Shown here one piece after another: positions 20,517-33,029 of a stretch of 44,112 nucleotides of DNA; position 1 is the stretch's first letter; each line of letters starts with the position of its first letter. A program made the position numbers and the translations under genes. The stretch spans positions 1 through 44,112 of the forward strand of contig JAAAUF010000264.1 of assembly GCA_015499985.1 (NCBI GenBank). The letters run 5' to 3'. The notes under the pieces are model-generated. The model made no database searches. It saw nothing but the letters and a program-made list of their open reading frames with translations, and had not been told where the DNA came from. The DNA is from Haplosporangium gracile. Its lineage: Eukaryota; Mortierellomycota; Mortierellomycetes; Mortierellales; Mortierellaceae.

Positions 20517-23500
20517 CAGCAGGACCAGCACCAACAGCAACCACCACCACAGGCGACATATGCTCAACCAGAGTGCTACCCTCCTCCTGCAACCGAACTC
20601 CAGAGCGAGCCCTTGCAGACGTATCAGCAGGCTGTCTCCAGCCCATATATTGACCCGATTCAGTCCTTCCAGTCAACTCCCGATCAGCAATCTATCGCGG
20701 TCCAACATCAGCAACACCAACAAGCACTCCAATCGTTGCAGCCACAGTCTGACAATCAACAGCAGCAGCAACTGCCACAGGATGCCTCTCTTGAACCTGA
20801 ATTTGATCAACAGCAGCCGCAGCACCAACCAGCACAAATAACCCAACCTCAGCAACAACAACAGTATGAGATTGAACCACAACAGCAGCAACAGCAGCAA
20901 CAGCAACAATCCTATACAGTAGCTCGCTCCGCAGCTCCTGTAGTAGACCGACCCAACAACAACGGGCCGTTCTCATTCACTCCGGAAGAGCTCATGGACC
21001 TCATTGACCCCAAGGCGCCAGAGAAACTTGAATCTTATGGCGGTATCGAGGGTATCCTCAAGGGTCTTCACGCCGACCCCGTCAAAGGTCTCGCTACAGT
21101 TGCAGACGGCAAGTCACTTGACCATGTGACAACGAATGGCATGGATGAAAAACCGACAACAGTGTCGTCAGAGTACCAGATGGGCAATGTCGACATCATG
21201 GCTGTTACGTTTGCAGATCGCGAGCAGTTCTTTGGAAAGAATGTGCTGCCGAAGCGGAAGCCCAAGTCGATCTTTCAGCTGATGTGGATTGCTCTTCAGG
21301 AAAAGATTCTGGTGAGTATGAAATGAATGTTCCTTCAAGGACAAGGTGTTGTTTTTGTTGCTATGTGAGCTTTATCGGTCTTTTGTTTCATATGGTTCTG
21401 GTTACGGAAGAATGGGAATAAGAGCGTGGCTGAGAAGGACAGTCGAGTGTGCGTGTGTTTGTGTGCTTATGTGAGTTGGATGGGTAAGGAACGAAGGAGA
21501 AACACAAGGAGAGAAGAGAGCGCACAGGGCACTATTTTAGACAGGGGAACGTGCAATCGATTGAGCATGCTTTATTGGCCAGATTTATTTTACATACTAT
21601 CAGCCATCATACGACGATGCCCACTCTGGCTGCCTGTCTGGCTGAGGGGGCGCAGGCAGGGCAGGGCTAGCAACTCCATGATTGTCACGGATGATCATCA
21701 CCATCAACAACGAGAAACATGAAACCAACGACCACTATTGTCTCTCCGTTCTTCATTGATATTCTGCAAACAAGCAACATTCATCCTCATGTCTCTACAT
21801 TCTCCGTACCGCCAACTCCGCTCCTATTTTTTGCTGACACATTGCATCCTCTTGTTCTCCACTTGACTGTCTGGCTTGCTGCAGATCCTGCTGCTGATTG
21901 CTGCTCTCGTCTCAATCGCCCTGGGAATCTACGAGGACTATGGAATGAAGCACGAGCCAACACAAAGATACAACCGTGACTACACTTCCTACTATGCCAC
22001 TGATCCAAAGATCTCCTGGGTCGAGGGTGTCGCCATTCTCGTTGCCGTCATCATCGTCGTCCTCGTCGGGTCCATCAACGATTACCAGAAGGAAGCCCAG
22101 TTCCGCAAGCTGAACGCCAAGAAGGAAGACCGCGAAGTCAAGGTACATTGCTATTTCTATTTAATGTTGTACCTGTAAGCAGAACACTTACACTGGAATT
22201 CGACCTGTGGCAAAAAAATAATAATCGTAACTCAGTGTCAAAAATGACCAAGGGTTCAATGTGGAATCAGGAATGAATGAACACTCAACTCTGTACTTAT
22301 TCATTCACTCTTTTTTTGTAATCTTCCAACAAATGGTGTTCCTGCAACGAATGGAACGATGACAACTGTTTTATTAGGCGCTTCGAAACGGCGAGACGGT
22401 ATTGCTGTCGGTCTATGATATCCTTGTCGGGGACATTCTCCACTTGGAGCCCGGTGATGTGATTTCTACTGATGGTGTCTTCCTGGGAGGACATAACCTC
22501 AAATGCGACGAGTCGGCCATGACCGGAGAGTCTGATGCAGTCAAGAAGGTCACCTTTGAAGAGTACAAAAAGATGGAGGAAGCCGAAGCTGGTTCTCATA
22601 TCGAGGGCAAAATTGAGTCCAACCACGAGGGAATCGAAGTCATTGCCGAGCCCCAGCATGGACTCCACGGTGTTGATCCCTTTATCATATCGGGAGCCAA
22701 GGTCCTGGAGGGCGTTGGATTCTATGTCGTCACAGGGGTCGGTCAGAACAGTTTCCATGGTAAAACAATGATGTCGCTCCGTACTGAAGTCGAGGACACT
22801 CCTCTCCAGGTCAAGCTGAACCTTTTGGCTGAGAGAATTGCAAAGCTGGGAAGTATGGCTGCCTTGCTCATGCTGATTGTGCTTATGATCCGGTACTTTG
22901 TCAGCTTCAAGTCTAAGGGCGTTCCCGCTGCTGCCAATATTGTCAAAAGTTTGGTCGATATTATCATTGCTGCCGTTACTGTCGTCGTCGTCGCTGTTCC
23001 CGAGGGTCTTCCTTTGGCCGTCACTCTGGCCCTGGCTTTTGCTACCACTCGCATGTTAAAGGACAACAATCTAGTCCGTGTTCTTGCTGCCTGTGAGACC
23101 ATGGGTAACGCTACAACCATCTGTTCCGACAAAACCGGTACGCTGACTCAGAACAAGTAAGTTATACCGCGCCCATTTTCTGCTCTCCAATGCTCGTCCG
23201 AAATGCTGATATTTCTAACTTTCTTTCTCGTCTCCGTGTTTGATGGATGCTAGGATGACCATTGTTGCGGGTACGCTTGGATTGAACACCCGCTTCATTG
23301 CTGATGCGCCTCAAGGGGAAACCAATGCTCGTGCTCAGATCCCCATCAATCGCAACGCCGTCCCTATGAGCCAACTCGTTAGCAATCTCCCCAGCGCCGT
23401 AACAACGTTGATGCACGAGGCCATTGCTATCAACTCATCCGCCTTTGAGAGCGAGAATGACAAGGGTGATCTTTCGTTCATTGGATCCAAAACCGAGGTC

Positions 23501-25654
23501 GCCCTGCTTGATTTCTCCAAAAAGATTGGTGGCGCCGATTACCGTCAACTCCGAGAGGCTACGCCTGTGGTCCATCTGTACCCTTTCTCGTCTGAGCGCA
23601 AGTCTATGGCCACGATTGTCCAAATGGCTCCCAACCGGTTCCGTCTCCATGCCAAGGGTGCGTCCGAGATTATCATGAAACGCTGTACCCGTGTCCTTCA
23701 AATCTCCAACACCCCTGATCAAGGAGGGGTCACCATGTCTGAGAAGGATCGTATGGCCGAGGTCACTGAGTTGCCCTTGGAAGGAGATCTGCAGACCCAG
23801 ATTCACAAGACTATCATCTCCTATGCCACTCAGTCCCTCCGTACCATCGGTATTGCTTACCGTGATTTCGAGTCTTGGCCCCCAGCCGGTGTGGAGCTCA
23901 ATCAGGACGGCGAGGTTCCCTTTGCTGCCGTGGCCGAGAACAATTTGACCTTGATCGGAGTGGTCGGTATCGAGGATCCTCTTCGTGATGGAGTTCCTGA
24001 GGCCGTCCAAGCCTGCCAGCGTGCAGGTGTATTTGTGCGCATGGTGACAGGAGACAATATCCTCACCGCTAAATCGATCGCCACTCAGTGCGGCATTTAC
24101 ACTCAGGGAGGAATCATCATGGAAGGTCCCAAGTTCCGAACTCTCAGTGGAGAAGAGATGGATGCCGTTATTCCCCGTCTCCAAGTCTTGGCCAGATCCA
24201 GTCCTGAAGACAAGAAGATCCTGGTCGGTCGTCTGAAGGCTATGGGCGAGATTGTTGCTGTTACAGGAGACGGCACCAATGACGGTCCTGCTCTCAAGAT
24301 GTCTGACGTTGGTTTCTCGATGGGTATTGCTGGTACCGAGGTCGCCAAGGAAGCTTCGGCAATTATTCTAATGGATGACAACTTTTCCAGCATAGTCAAG
24401 GCCATTCTCTGGGGCCGTGCCGTCAACGATGCCGTGAAGAAGTTCCTCCAGTTCCAGCTGACAGTCAACGTTACCGCCGTCATCTTGACTCTGGTCACTG
24501 CTGTGGTTTCGGACAAGCAAAAGCCCGTCATGTCAGCCGTCCAGTTGCTGTGGGTGAATTTGATTATGGATACCTTGGCGGCCTTGGCTCTTGCGACCGA
24601 CCCTCCAACAATCGATCTGCTGGATCGTCAACCCGAGCCCCGTACTGCGCCTCTTATCAACTTTACGATGTGGAAGATGATTCTTGGTCAAGCCATCCTT
24701 CAGCTCGCTATTACCTTTGTGCTCGAATACGCCGGTATGAACATTCTCAACTACGATGAGGTCCCCGGAGACCTTCAGGACCGAGCCCGAGCCAGCAGTC
24801 CCGATCCAGCCAAACAGCAGCAAAATCTTGAGAGCATCTCCGAGGCCTACACCCTGTTCAAGCGTCAAGAACTCGACACCATGGTCTTCAACACCTTTGT
24901 CTTCATGCAGATCTTCAACGAGATCAACTGTCGTCGTCTGGACAACCACCTCAACATCTTTTCAGGCATCCAGAGGAACACCTACTTTATCGTCATCTTC
25001 TTCATCATGGTTATCTTTCAGGTCATCATTGTCCAGTTTGGTGGCGCTGCCTTTGATACCGAGAAGCTGAATGGCATCCAGTGGTTAATCTGTATTCTCC
25101 TAGGACTCCTTTCTATCCCCGTCGGAGTCATCATTCGTCTAATCCCCGAGGAGATCTTTGGGGGCCTCAAGCAATGGGTCAACCGCCCAGGCCCTCCTCG
25201 TAGCGGTGTCCTTACCTTTGACAATTATGCCGTGGGATCAGGCTCAGGTATCGGTGGAGGCGGCTCGACGGGAGAAATGAACCGCGTCAATTCGATCCCA
25301 GTCTCGATCCATTCGAACCGCGCAGGGTCGATGATGAACGGCAGCACCAATAATGTCTACCCCTCCTATGGAGCACCCGGCCGCGACGGTCTCATCTGGA
25401 ACTCTGCGATTACAAAAGTTCGGTCTGAGCTCTCGGTCTTCAAGGCTCTCCGTGGCGGACGACTCTCTGGGGAGAGTGAGAGACATGTATTGCACGCCGG
25501 CGCAATGGTTCCTTCCTTGGTGGCGACCTCTGTAGGTGCGGGGTGGGCGCCACGGCCGAGCCCGTTGAGTCACACTGATCTGAGTAGTGGTAGTCCCCGA
25601 TCGAGTATGGTCGGCTCTCGGCAGGGCTCTGGCAACCAGGCTAGTCGCTCGTAA
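20337..25654 (+). CDS. P-type Ca2+-transporting ATPase, PMCA/PMC1 (P2B) type, 4 exons
   Basis: This pump moves Ca2+ out of the cytosol, across the plasma membrane or into the vacuole. Exons: 20337-21311, 21885-22142, 22378-23156 and 23254-25654, all in phase, giving 1470 residues. The first 210 or so residues are Gln/Pro-rich low complexity with a (CAG)10 run. They are followed by FTPEELMDLIDPKAPEKL, the usual start of the fungal PMC1 body. Membrane helices M1 and M2 lie near 320-345 and 365-385. Actuator motif TGES is at 460-463 and PEGLP in M4 near 619. The phosphorylation site DKTGTLT has Asp662, and the hinge TGDGTNDGP starts near 1008. The C-terminal tail of about 200 residues has a basic amphipathic segment (WNSAITKVRSELSVFKALR, near 1386) that could bind calmodulin, as in animal and plant P2B pumps. 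Intron 1 (573 bases) is the longest. All catalytic motifs are intact. Confidence 0.93.
20478..20510 (+). repeat. CAG tract coding for poly-Gln
   Basis: Ten CAG codons plus CAA encode an 11-residue Gln run at about residues 48-58 of the Ca2+-ATPase. A second mixed CAG/CAA tract lies at 20881-20910. Both are likely to vary in length between strains. Confidence 0.9.
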
Positions 25655-27030
25655 TAAGCAACAGCGTGATATTCCTCGTTGTCCCTGCATGATTCTTTCT
25701 GTTAAAGATTGTCGTTCGTACAAATTAACGATGCAATATCCTTTATTCTGTTTCTTCGCCCTTTTTATTAAAGATTTTCTTGTACAAAAAATGGCATCGC
25801 TTCTGGATGAGAGAACATTGGAGCGGATGTGGACGGGAGGCGAAGAGTTAGGTCAATGCATGGTTTGATAGCCAATCATTTGCTCCACGAGGAGGGTTCG
25901 AGGAATTGAATAACGGGAACTGGGCAAACCCCCTGTCGTTATTTCTTTCGTTCAGTAAACCTGTTTTCTCTCTTTCAGTACATCCTTGCAAAAAATGAAA
26001 AAATGGCCTACCTTGTTTATATGTGCATTGTGCGTTCTGCGCGTGCGGGTAGAATGACGCACTGCAGCCTTAATTCCACCACCTCCTCCACGAGGTTGTT
26101 TGACAGAGAGAAAACAAAAATGAAGTGAACTCACGCGAGCAAATTGTTTTTTGCAAGAGGAAGATATGTCAACGAAAGGAATTGTGATCAGTCAGACACA
26201 AACGGAATGAGCAAAAAAGAAAAAAACGGTTTAACAGACAGGTGAAAGAAGGATGAGAGCCATTGAGTGAGTGTGAGAGCAACAAAAAAGTATTAATATC
26301 AATAAGGGTCGTGTTTGCACGTCCTCCATAATAAAATACATGGATGACCTTTGTTCTTGTTCTTGTCTTTGTTTGTGTATGCATACGTGTTACTTACTTT
26401 CAATCCCATTATTTATGCCATGCCCTCAACAACTCCTCCCCTGGCCCGGTGTTTGTTCCTTCTTTCGATTCGATGGAAAGAAAGAAACATCTCTCCCTCT
26501 CTGCTCTCTCTTTCTGATTGATTTATTTGTTTGTTGTTCTACTTTGTCCTCGCTTCTTCCTCTTCTACTACTTCCACTTGTTCACCCTCCCTTCTTTCCG
26601 TCGTTGTAGCCACTCACTCCACTTCGCCGTCATCAACACTTCCTCTTCCATTCACACTTATTCATTCACACTCATTCGCTTTGCCACCAAAAAGTAAAAT
26701 CTCTCGTTCTCTCTCTCTCTCTCACTTTCTTTCTATCCTTTTCTTCCTTCTTCCTAATATCCAGGTTCCTGAATTCTATCGGTCTCTCTCATTCTTCTCC
26801 AGCCGTTATCAATTGTTACAACCGTCCGTTCGTCCACCCAAGAACTTCCATTTTCCCTCCTCCTCCTTCTCCCTTCCTTCCCTCGTCCTTTCCTTCCTCT
26901 CTTCCCTTCCCTTCTCACCTCACCTTCACTCTCCACTCTCTCCTCTCCACTCTCCACTCTCTATTCCCTCTTCACAACACTCACACCCCAATAGGTGCAA
27001 TACTTCATTGCTAGATATTTCCCTGTCTAA
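25655..27030. other. Intergenic: Ca2+-ATPase 3' flank and attractin-like gene promoter
   Basis: No gene is supported. AT-rich 3' flank gives way from about 26460 to a strongly CT-rich tract that runs to the ATG at 27031, with a (CT)7 run at 26709-26723. The plus-strand open frame across 26531-27040 is Ser/Leu/Pro/Phe-rich and follows the base bias, so it is not called. Confidence 0.5.
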
Positions 27031-27186
27031 ATGGCTCTGAACCAGCCGCAGTCTCGCTGGCTGTCACTCTTCCTCCTCCTCCTCCTCACCATTATCTTCC
27101 TCCAATCCATCCTCGAATCCTCCTTATCCCCTTCGCCCTCACTCTTCGTCAACGCCGCACCTGCACCTCTTCCCTCCTCCATACAG

Positions 27187-27217
<31 letters not shown>

Positions 27218-30200
27218 CACAAGAACTACACGGCCATGCACCTCTTGACATTACCTCAGCAATAGCAAGGCGTAGCATCGACATCCGCGCAGACGACGCT
27301 CGGCTAGCATCAACAGGACCTCGATCGGATTCAGACTCGCCCCGAGAGGACGACTCGAATGCAACAAAATTCGGTTCATCCCCGACATCACCCTCTGAAA
27401 GAGGACCCTCCCATGGCCAGGATATTCCCCCCTCAGAGTACTACCCACGAGCTCACCCGGTCAACTATGACCGGTTCGCCATTCAACAGGAACCCAAGGT
27501 GGCCACTCGACTTTGCAACGAAGACAACCCGGAAGAGTATATGGCTAGGAACGGGACGTTCTCGTCCACTTCGGGGGATGGTGTCGACCCACCAGGAGCC
27601 CGGACGTGTACCTGGAAGATTAGTATTCCGGAGGACGGATCTTCGACGACAGGGTCTTCTATCATTCAGCTATCCTTCTGGAGCGTGATCGTGCTCGCTT
27701 GTGGGTATGCTCCTCTCTTTCACTTTACACCCTGGCTTCGACTTTTGTTTTTGACGTGGCTTCGACTTTTGTTTTTGACCAGGCTTCTTACTACGTGGGA
27801 TATATATGTCGGTGTCAAGCTCTCTTGTTCTTTTGCTTCGATGATTGTGTTCCTTGATACCCCTTTCCAGACATTCCTAACGAAAGCCCTTTTTCTGCAC
27901 ATACACTGAATTACTTGTTGGTATGTTGGCGCTGGTACTCTTTTTATGTGGACGCGTGAATACAACCAACAGGAAGGACTCCTTGGCGATCTACGATGGA
28001 CCAAACACATTCTCGCCACTGCTTGCTAAACTCTGCGGAAACTACTGGTTGAACAACCTCCCATTATTGTACTCGTCTGGTTCTCAATTGACTGTCGTCT
28101 TTACAAAGTCGGCCGACTCACCTTTAGCAGACGGCTTCACTGGCTCCTGGTCAACCGTGTCGCCCTGCAACGTCTGTCTGGACTCTGGTAAAGGCACCTG
28201 CGAAGCTGGTACCTGCGCCTGTAATCCAAAGTACACCGGGTCTGTCTGTCAGAAAGGTAATGATGACCTGTACGATTAAAAATGTAGGTCATAAACATCG
28301 GATGTACCTTCATCCGACACATACATCCACTATCCATACCATATTAATGTTTACTTGCTTCCCCTTCAAAATGGCCATGTACCCTACAGAAACGACAGGA
28401 TTCGAGGGGTTTACTCCACGTTCGCAGCATTCAATGGCGTACGACTCTGCCAAGGACATGGTCTACATCACTGGAGGGACTAGTACCCGCAGTCCATGGA
28501 TGTGGGACCTACTCACGTTTAGCTTTGGTATGTACCTCGGTTCGTCTTTTTATTAACAGCTGGGGAATTTTTTTTTTGTGTTTTGGTGAAAGGTCTTGAT
28601 GTCGCACGACACGTCTCTCATATCAGCTCATGGCCCGTTAGTTTATTAATAACTTTGGCACTCGCTATTTCCGCCTTTCCATTTCCCCAAAAACTAGCAA
28701 CCAACAAATGGTCCAGTATCATCGGATCCAACCCGCCAGCCGCTCGTTATGGACACTTTTCGTTTGTGTACAAGGGCAATCTATACATCTATGGTGGTAT
28801 GACGTCCTGGGGCCCGGTGACAGAGGTCTGGATGTACGACACAAAGAAGTGGACGCAACCAACACCTATCAATATGGAAAAGATACCTACGGGTACTGTC
28901 GGTCCAGCCTGTGTTTTCTTTACGAACAACAATCAACCGCGACTGGCGGTCTTTGGCGGGATGACTAATAAGGGTGTGACAATGCGGGAGCTGCACTATT
29001 ACGATATCGAAACCCGGCAATGGTCTTTGGCGGATCACCAAAACTCTGTCGGACTATCGGGTGCCTCTGCGGTCTATCATGAAGCGACAAACTCGATCTA
29101 CTATTTTGGCGGGATGATCAACCAGACTATTCGCAATACCATCCCCTACCAATACTCGCTCGATCAGGAACTCTGGTTCGCGCATGCACCCAGATATGAC
29201 CCCTTGGACTCGAGGCCCGTTGGCTGGGACGGGACGATGTATATGCCTACCAGCAGCGATGGCGTAGACAATAATCTTGATGACCCTAAAGGCGATGGAT
29301 CTTATAATAGCACGACTAGAAACTTGCAGAACCCTGCAATGTATGATGCTACTTCTGGAGTGTGGGGATCAGTTGGGCTCGCGGACAGTGACATGGTCGT
29401 CATGTACGGTGGCATGCGGCCGTTTGGACTCGGGACCACAAAGGACGCGTCCTGCTTAATTAGAACCATGTACCTCTACGACCTTTGTAAGTACTCGCTT
29501 TAGACATTTATTACCGCAATCACGCGTCATCTTTGACATGGAACATTGGGGGCTAATTTGACATTTCGTTCATTATTCACAACAGCTTGCCAGAAATGGG
29601 CATCGTATGATGTATCGGATGTATACGACTTTGTCAAGACAAGAGTCAACCATACGATGGTGCTGAGGCCTCCAGGAGCTGCAGGCGCAAGCAAGACTTC
29701 CTATACTGCGTACATCTTTGGCGGGTTCGATGGCTATGAACACAACGACATGTTCAACATTACCATCAGTGTCTATCCCCCTGCTGCTGCCGATGTCAAC
29801 CGCTGTCGAGGTAATTGTTATTTCTGAGTTGTTGCAGATTATCATTTGCTTTGTTCCGCTCTGTCGTTTTCTCTTGTATAGTGTTTGTCTATTTTTAAAA
29901 GTTTCACAGCCACCGCAACGCCCATGTCTTACCCGCACTGTAACTCTCTTTGTCCAACGCATTATTTACAGCATTGAATTGGTGCAGCAAATATGACGAC
30001 TGCCAGAACTGCAACCCACATTACTGCTCTTACATCAACGGACTCTGTCTCTTCGACACCGACAAGGCCAAGAAACCTGTATCCTCAGCAGCGCCCATTC
30101 TTCTGGGAGGGTCTGACGATGTACCTGCAAATGGTACTCTACAGGACCTGCTGACTCAACGACCTGACCTCAAATCTCAAGTCGTCAAAGACGAAAATTG

Positions 30201-32790
30201 TCCCTCTCGCATTGGAGTCAACACCATGACACCGTATTCGGGAATCATTGCTGCGGGGAACACCTTGTACTTCAAGACATACATTGATGAGCCGGATCGC
30301 GACATTCAGTTTGATATCAACACCAACCCGAACGAAGCGCTTGTCTTCCGGTCCCTCAATGTGTGGGAGGGGTTTATGAGCATGTACTGGCGAGCGGACC
30401 ACAGCCTCTCGGACAGTACCTGGGACGACTCTCAACAAGCATCGACCATTCCTCCCGATGACCTCCCAGCCAACACGAGCCCCCTTGATTGGGACCGGCC
30501 AGTTCTCACTACCTCGGGGATCATGAATGTCACAGAGCTGATGCGCCGCTGGACAAAGTACTCTGGACTCGACGGATCGCCATCCCAGTCCGCCCTACAG
30601 GGAATGTCAACCCAGGGGATTTACTTTCCCGCAGGAGATCCACGCCGGTTTTCAGGATACTATGTCTATTCAATCACGAACCCGACTGACATACCCATCA
30701 CCATGACCTTGACAGTCAACCTCCTAAATATTCCCGAGATCAAGAATGACGATAGTGGCTCACAGCTCGACCTGGCGACCTTGGGCTTCTTTATGGTTGG
30801 ATTCATCTTCGGCGTCTTTTTGCTCATTATTGTGGGCCGTAAGCTGCGAAGGGTGATTGCTGAGCGGGATGAGGCACAGTGGGCGGCCGCAGAACTGAGG
30901 ATGTTGGAGGAAGAGGCAGCCGAGGACGAGAGGCGAGGAGCACTTGGATCCCAGACGAATCCAATTCTGGGTGGTGGCCGAGGCGGTGCAGATCAGGAAG
31001 GGGTCGAGATAAAGCCCATGTACCGGATCGTTGTGGGCGTCCAACAGGAAAAGGAGGACTTCTTGAGAGCCTTGACGCCTCCAGGGTCTATTCCGAGCAC
31101 TCTGCGACAACGTGCTGTCCGCAAGAACGAGTCGTCTCCGCTCGCTCGACCGGATTCTACTGCATGCCAACCAGTTGCCTCGCAGGTAAGAGTTTCCTCC
31201 CATGGCGACAGCGAGGACATTTTTGACGCTCAGGCAGGGATCCGCAGGAAATCAGATTTCATCCGCGATCTTGGATCTTTACCACCCAACTCAGGCGGCC
31301 CTCACCGGTTCCTTGGCATCCCACCTGCAATTTGTAGTGAGCTGCTCGTCAATGAGATTCAAAGGCGGCACACGAGTAGCGAGAGGGTGCGGACTAAATC
31401 GTTCAATCACAACGACGAGAGCAGTAGCGGCGGTGGTGGTGGAACGCTGTCTAGTCTGCAGCGAGGACTATCGCTTGGCGGAAGATTGAAGGGTTCAGCA
31501 TCGATGAAACGGTTCTTGGATCACTCTCGAATTCAGCCAGAGGAGAAGGAGGTCCTGACACAGTTATCTCAGGAGGTTGTAGAGGGTAATCCAGGAGACG
31601 TGTTTTCTGGAAGCGAATCCGAGCAACTGCCCTTGTCGAGTCGCCACCGTCATGGGTCAAAGGTGAGGAGTATAGTGAGAACAGAGTCGGACCCATCAAT
31701 ATCTCTCGTTCCCAAGGACTTTCTTCCAAGACGCCGACTCCGGAACCCAATCATGGTTCAGCCCATTTCGGCAGAGCCCCTTCCCTTCCATGGAGGGCTT
31801 GTTCCCAACACCCGTCAGCAGTACCGACGATACCGCAGCTCACTCCAGCGACGACAGCAGCGGAATCAACAGGTACAAGCACAACAAGCGCAACAACGTC
31901 AACAACCAAGGAGCCCAGTCTCACGTCCAGGATCGTCCTCAAGACCGTCATTCTCGATCGTAAGGTCGCTCTCAAGGAGGAACGTATTAAAATCTAGCCT
32001 TTCGACGCGGTCTCAGAGCTCTTTGAGAGAGGCGCACAGGGCTGCTTCTAGGACGGCACTGCGCTCCGCAGGGGGTTCACCAACTCCAGGAACTGTGATG
32101 GAAATGGTACCTCTTGAAGGATCGACTGACAACTTCCAAGGAAACGCTGACAGTCGTTGGCAAGACGAAGGCGACGATCCAACGAGGTCAAACACGAGCA
32201 CCGCGGGCCTATACGACGAACGAGAAGGTCCTTCCAGGGCAAGGGATCCTCAAGGGTACGAGGCAGGCCCTTTACTGGCCCTGAACGTCTTGATCGTGTT
32301 TCCTGGGGATGCTGGAACACGAGCAGTCCTCAGAGTGGGATCTGAAGAAGAGGAGGACGATGTTGGTAAGAAGGTGGCAAGGAGTGTTGATGAGGAGGAA
32401 GCAGACAAACGCAGTCAAATTACCCTATACAACAGTAACATCACTATGGAGGTGTCCAGCACCAGCGCCAGTCACAGCGGTACCAGTGGACATAGCAGCC
32501 ATACCAGCAGCGGCAGCAGTAGCAGTAGTAGCATAGGTGCCAACACAAGCGTCAGCGCCAGTCTGAGCAAGACCAGTGACGCCATCATGGACGACAGGGA
32601 ACAGCGACTACCACCCATGGCCATTGGGACCGTGTTTGTGCCAGACCCAGTCCGGTGGTGGGCGTACAAGGCCCAACAACATGTCGATCGTCGCCGTATC
32701 CAGCGAGAGCTCCGTCGCATGTGGGCCCGCCAGCAGCAACAGCAACTGCAGCAGTCTCATCAGCAGCAGAAGTCTTACGTACCAAAGTGA
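27031..32790 (+). CDS. Attractin-like single-pass membrane receptor: CUB, EGF, kelch propeller, PSI, TM (6 exons)
   Basis: Exons: 27031-27704, 27973-28256, 28390-28527, 28698-29486, 29586-29810 and 29972-32790, all GT-AG and in phase, giving 1642 residues. An N-terminal hydrophobic segment (10-31) acts as signal peptide or anchor, then a Gln run (from CAA) and a Ser-rich linker. A CUB-like domain (about 165-290; DSLAIYDGPNTFSPLLAKLCG) and an EGF-like knot (about 292-319; CNVCLDSGKGTCEAGTCAC) follow. Six kelch blades come next, with the GG doublets VYITGG, LYIYGG, LAVFGG, IYYFGG, VVMYGG and AYIFGG. A Cys-rich PSI domain (about 704-735) and a membrane helix near 972-992 complete the ectodomain. 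The 650-residue cytosolic tail is Ser/Arg/Gln-rich and disordered-looking. The domain order resembles animal attractin and MEGF8 and kelch-CUB-PSI proteins of early fungi. Ligand and role are unknown; surface sensing or adhesion is a guess. Confidence 0.85.
27186..27217 (+). repeat. CAA tract coding for poly-Gln
   Basis: About ten CAA codons in exon 1 of the attractin-like gene encode a Gln run between the signal segment and the Ser-rich linker. Confidence 0.85.
27733..27780. repeat. 24-base tandem duplication inside intron 1 of the attractin-like gene
   Basis: Two adjacent 24-base units beginning TGGCTTCGACTTTTG differ only at the last base. They lie in the 268-base intron 27705-27972. Confidence 0.9.
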
Positions 32791-33029
32791 TGACCCCATT
32801 TCCAAAGCATTCAACAGCACAACATAGATAGACTCAACGCATTCGCATTCACCCGCACAGCTGGCATTTTTGCATTGAACAAAGAACGACATACAATTCA
32901 GACATATATTTGACAGATGTTTCAACAATGTGGATATATGGCAATGAGGAAGGCATGAGGACTATCAAAGAGTTCGTTGAGGAACAAGGCTAGCATCGAC
33001 CTGTCAAAGGAGGCAAGCGCACACACAGG

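Noticed and set aside
20205..20567. Minus-strand frame with long Leu runs over the CAG tract
   Set aside because: Poly-Leu is the antisense of the CAG poly-Gln tract in the Ca2+-ATPase exon.
23435..24184. Long open frame (249 codons) on the minus strand inside the Ca2+-ATPase gene
   Set aside because: It is antisense to a highly conserved exon, has no family resemblance, and its openness follows from codon bias of the real gene.
26531..27040. 169-codon plus-strand open frame before the attractin-like gene
   Set aside because: It lies in a CT-rich leader and reads as repeated Ser, Leu, Pro and Phe; no motif, and it overlaps the start of the real gene.
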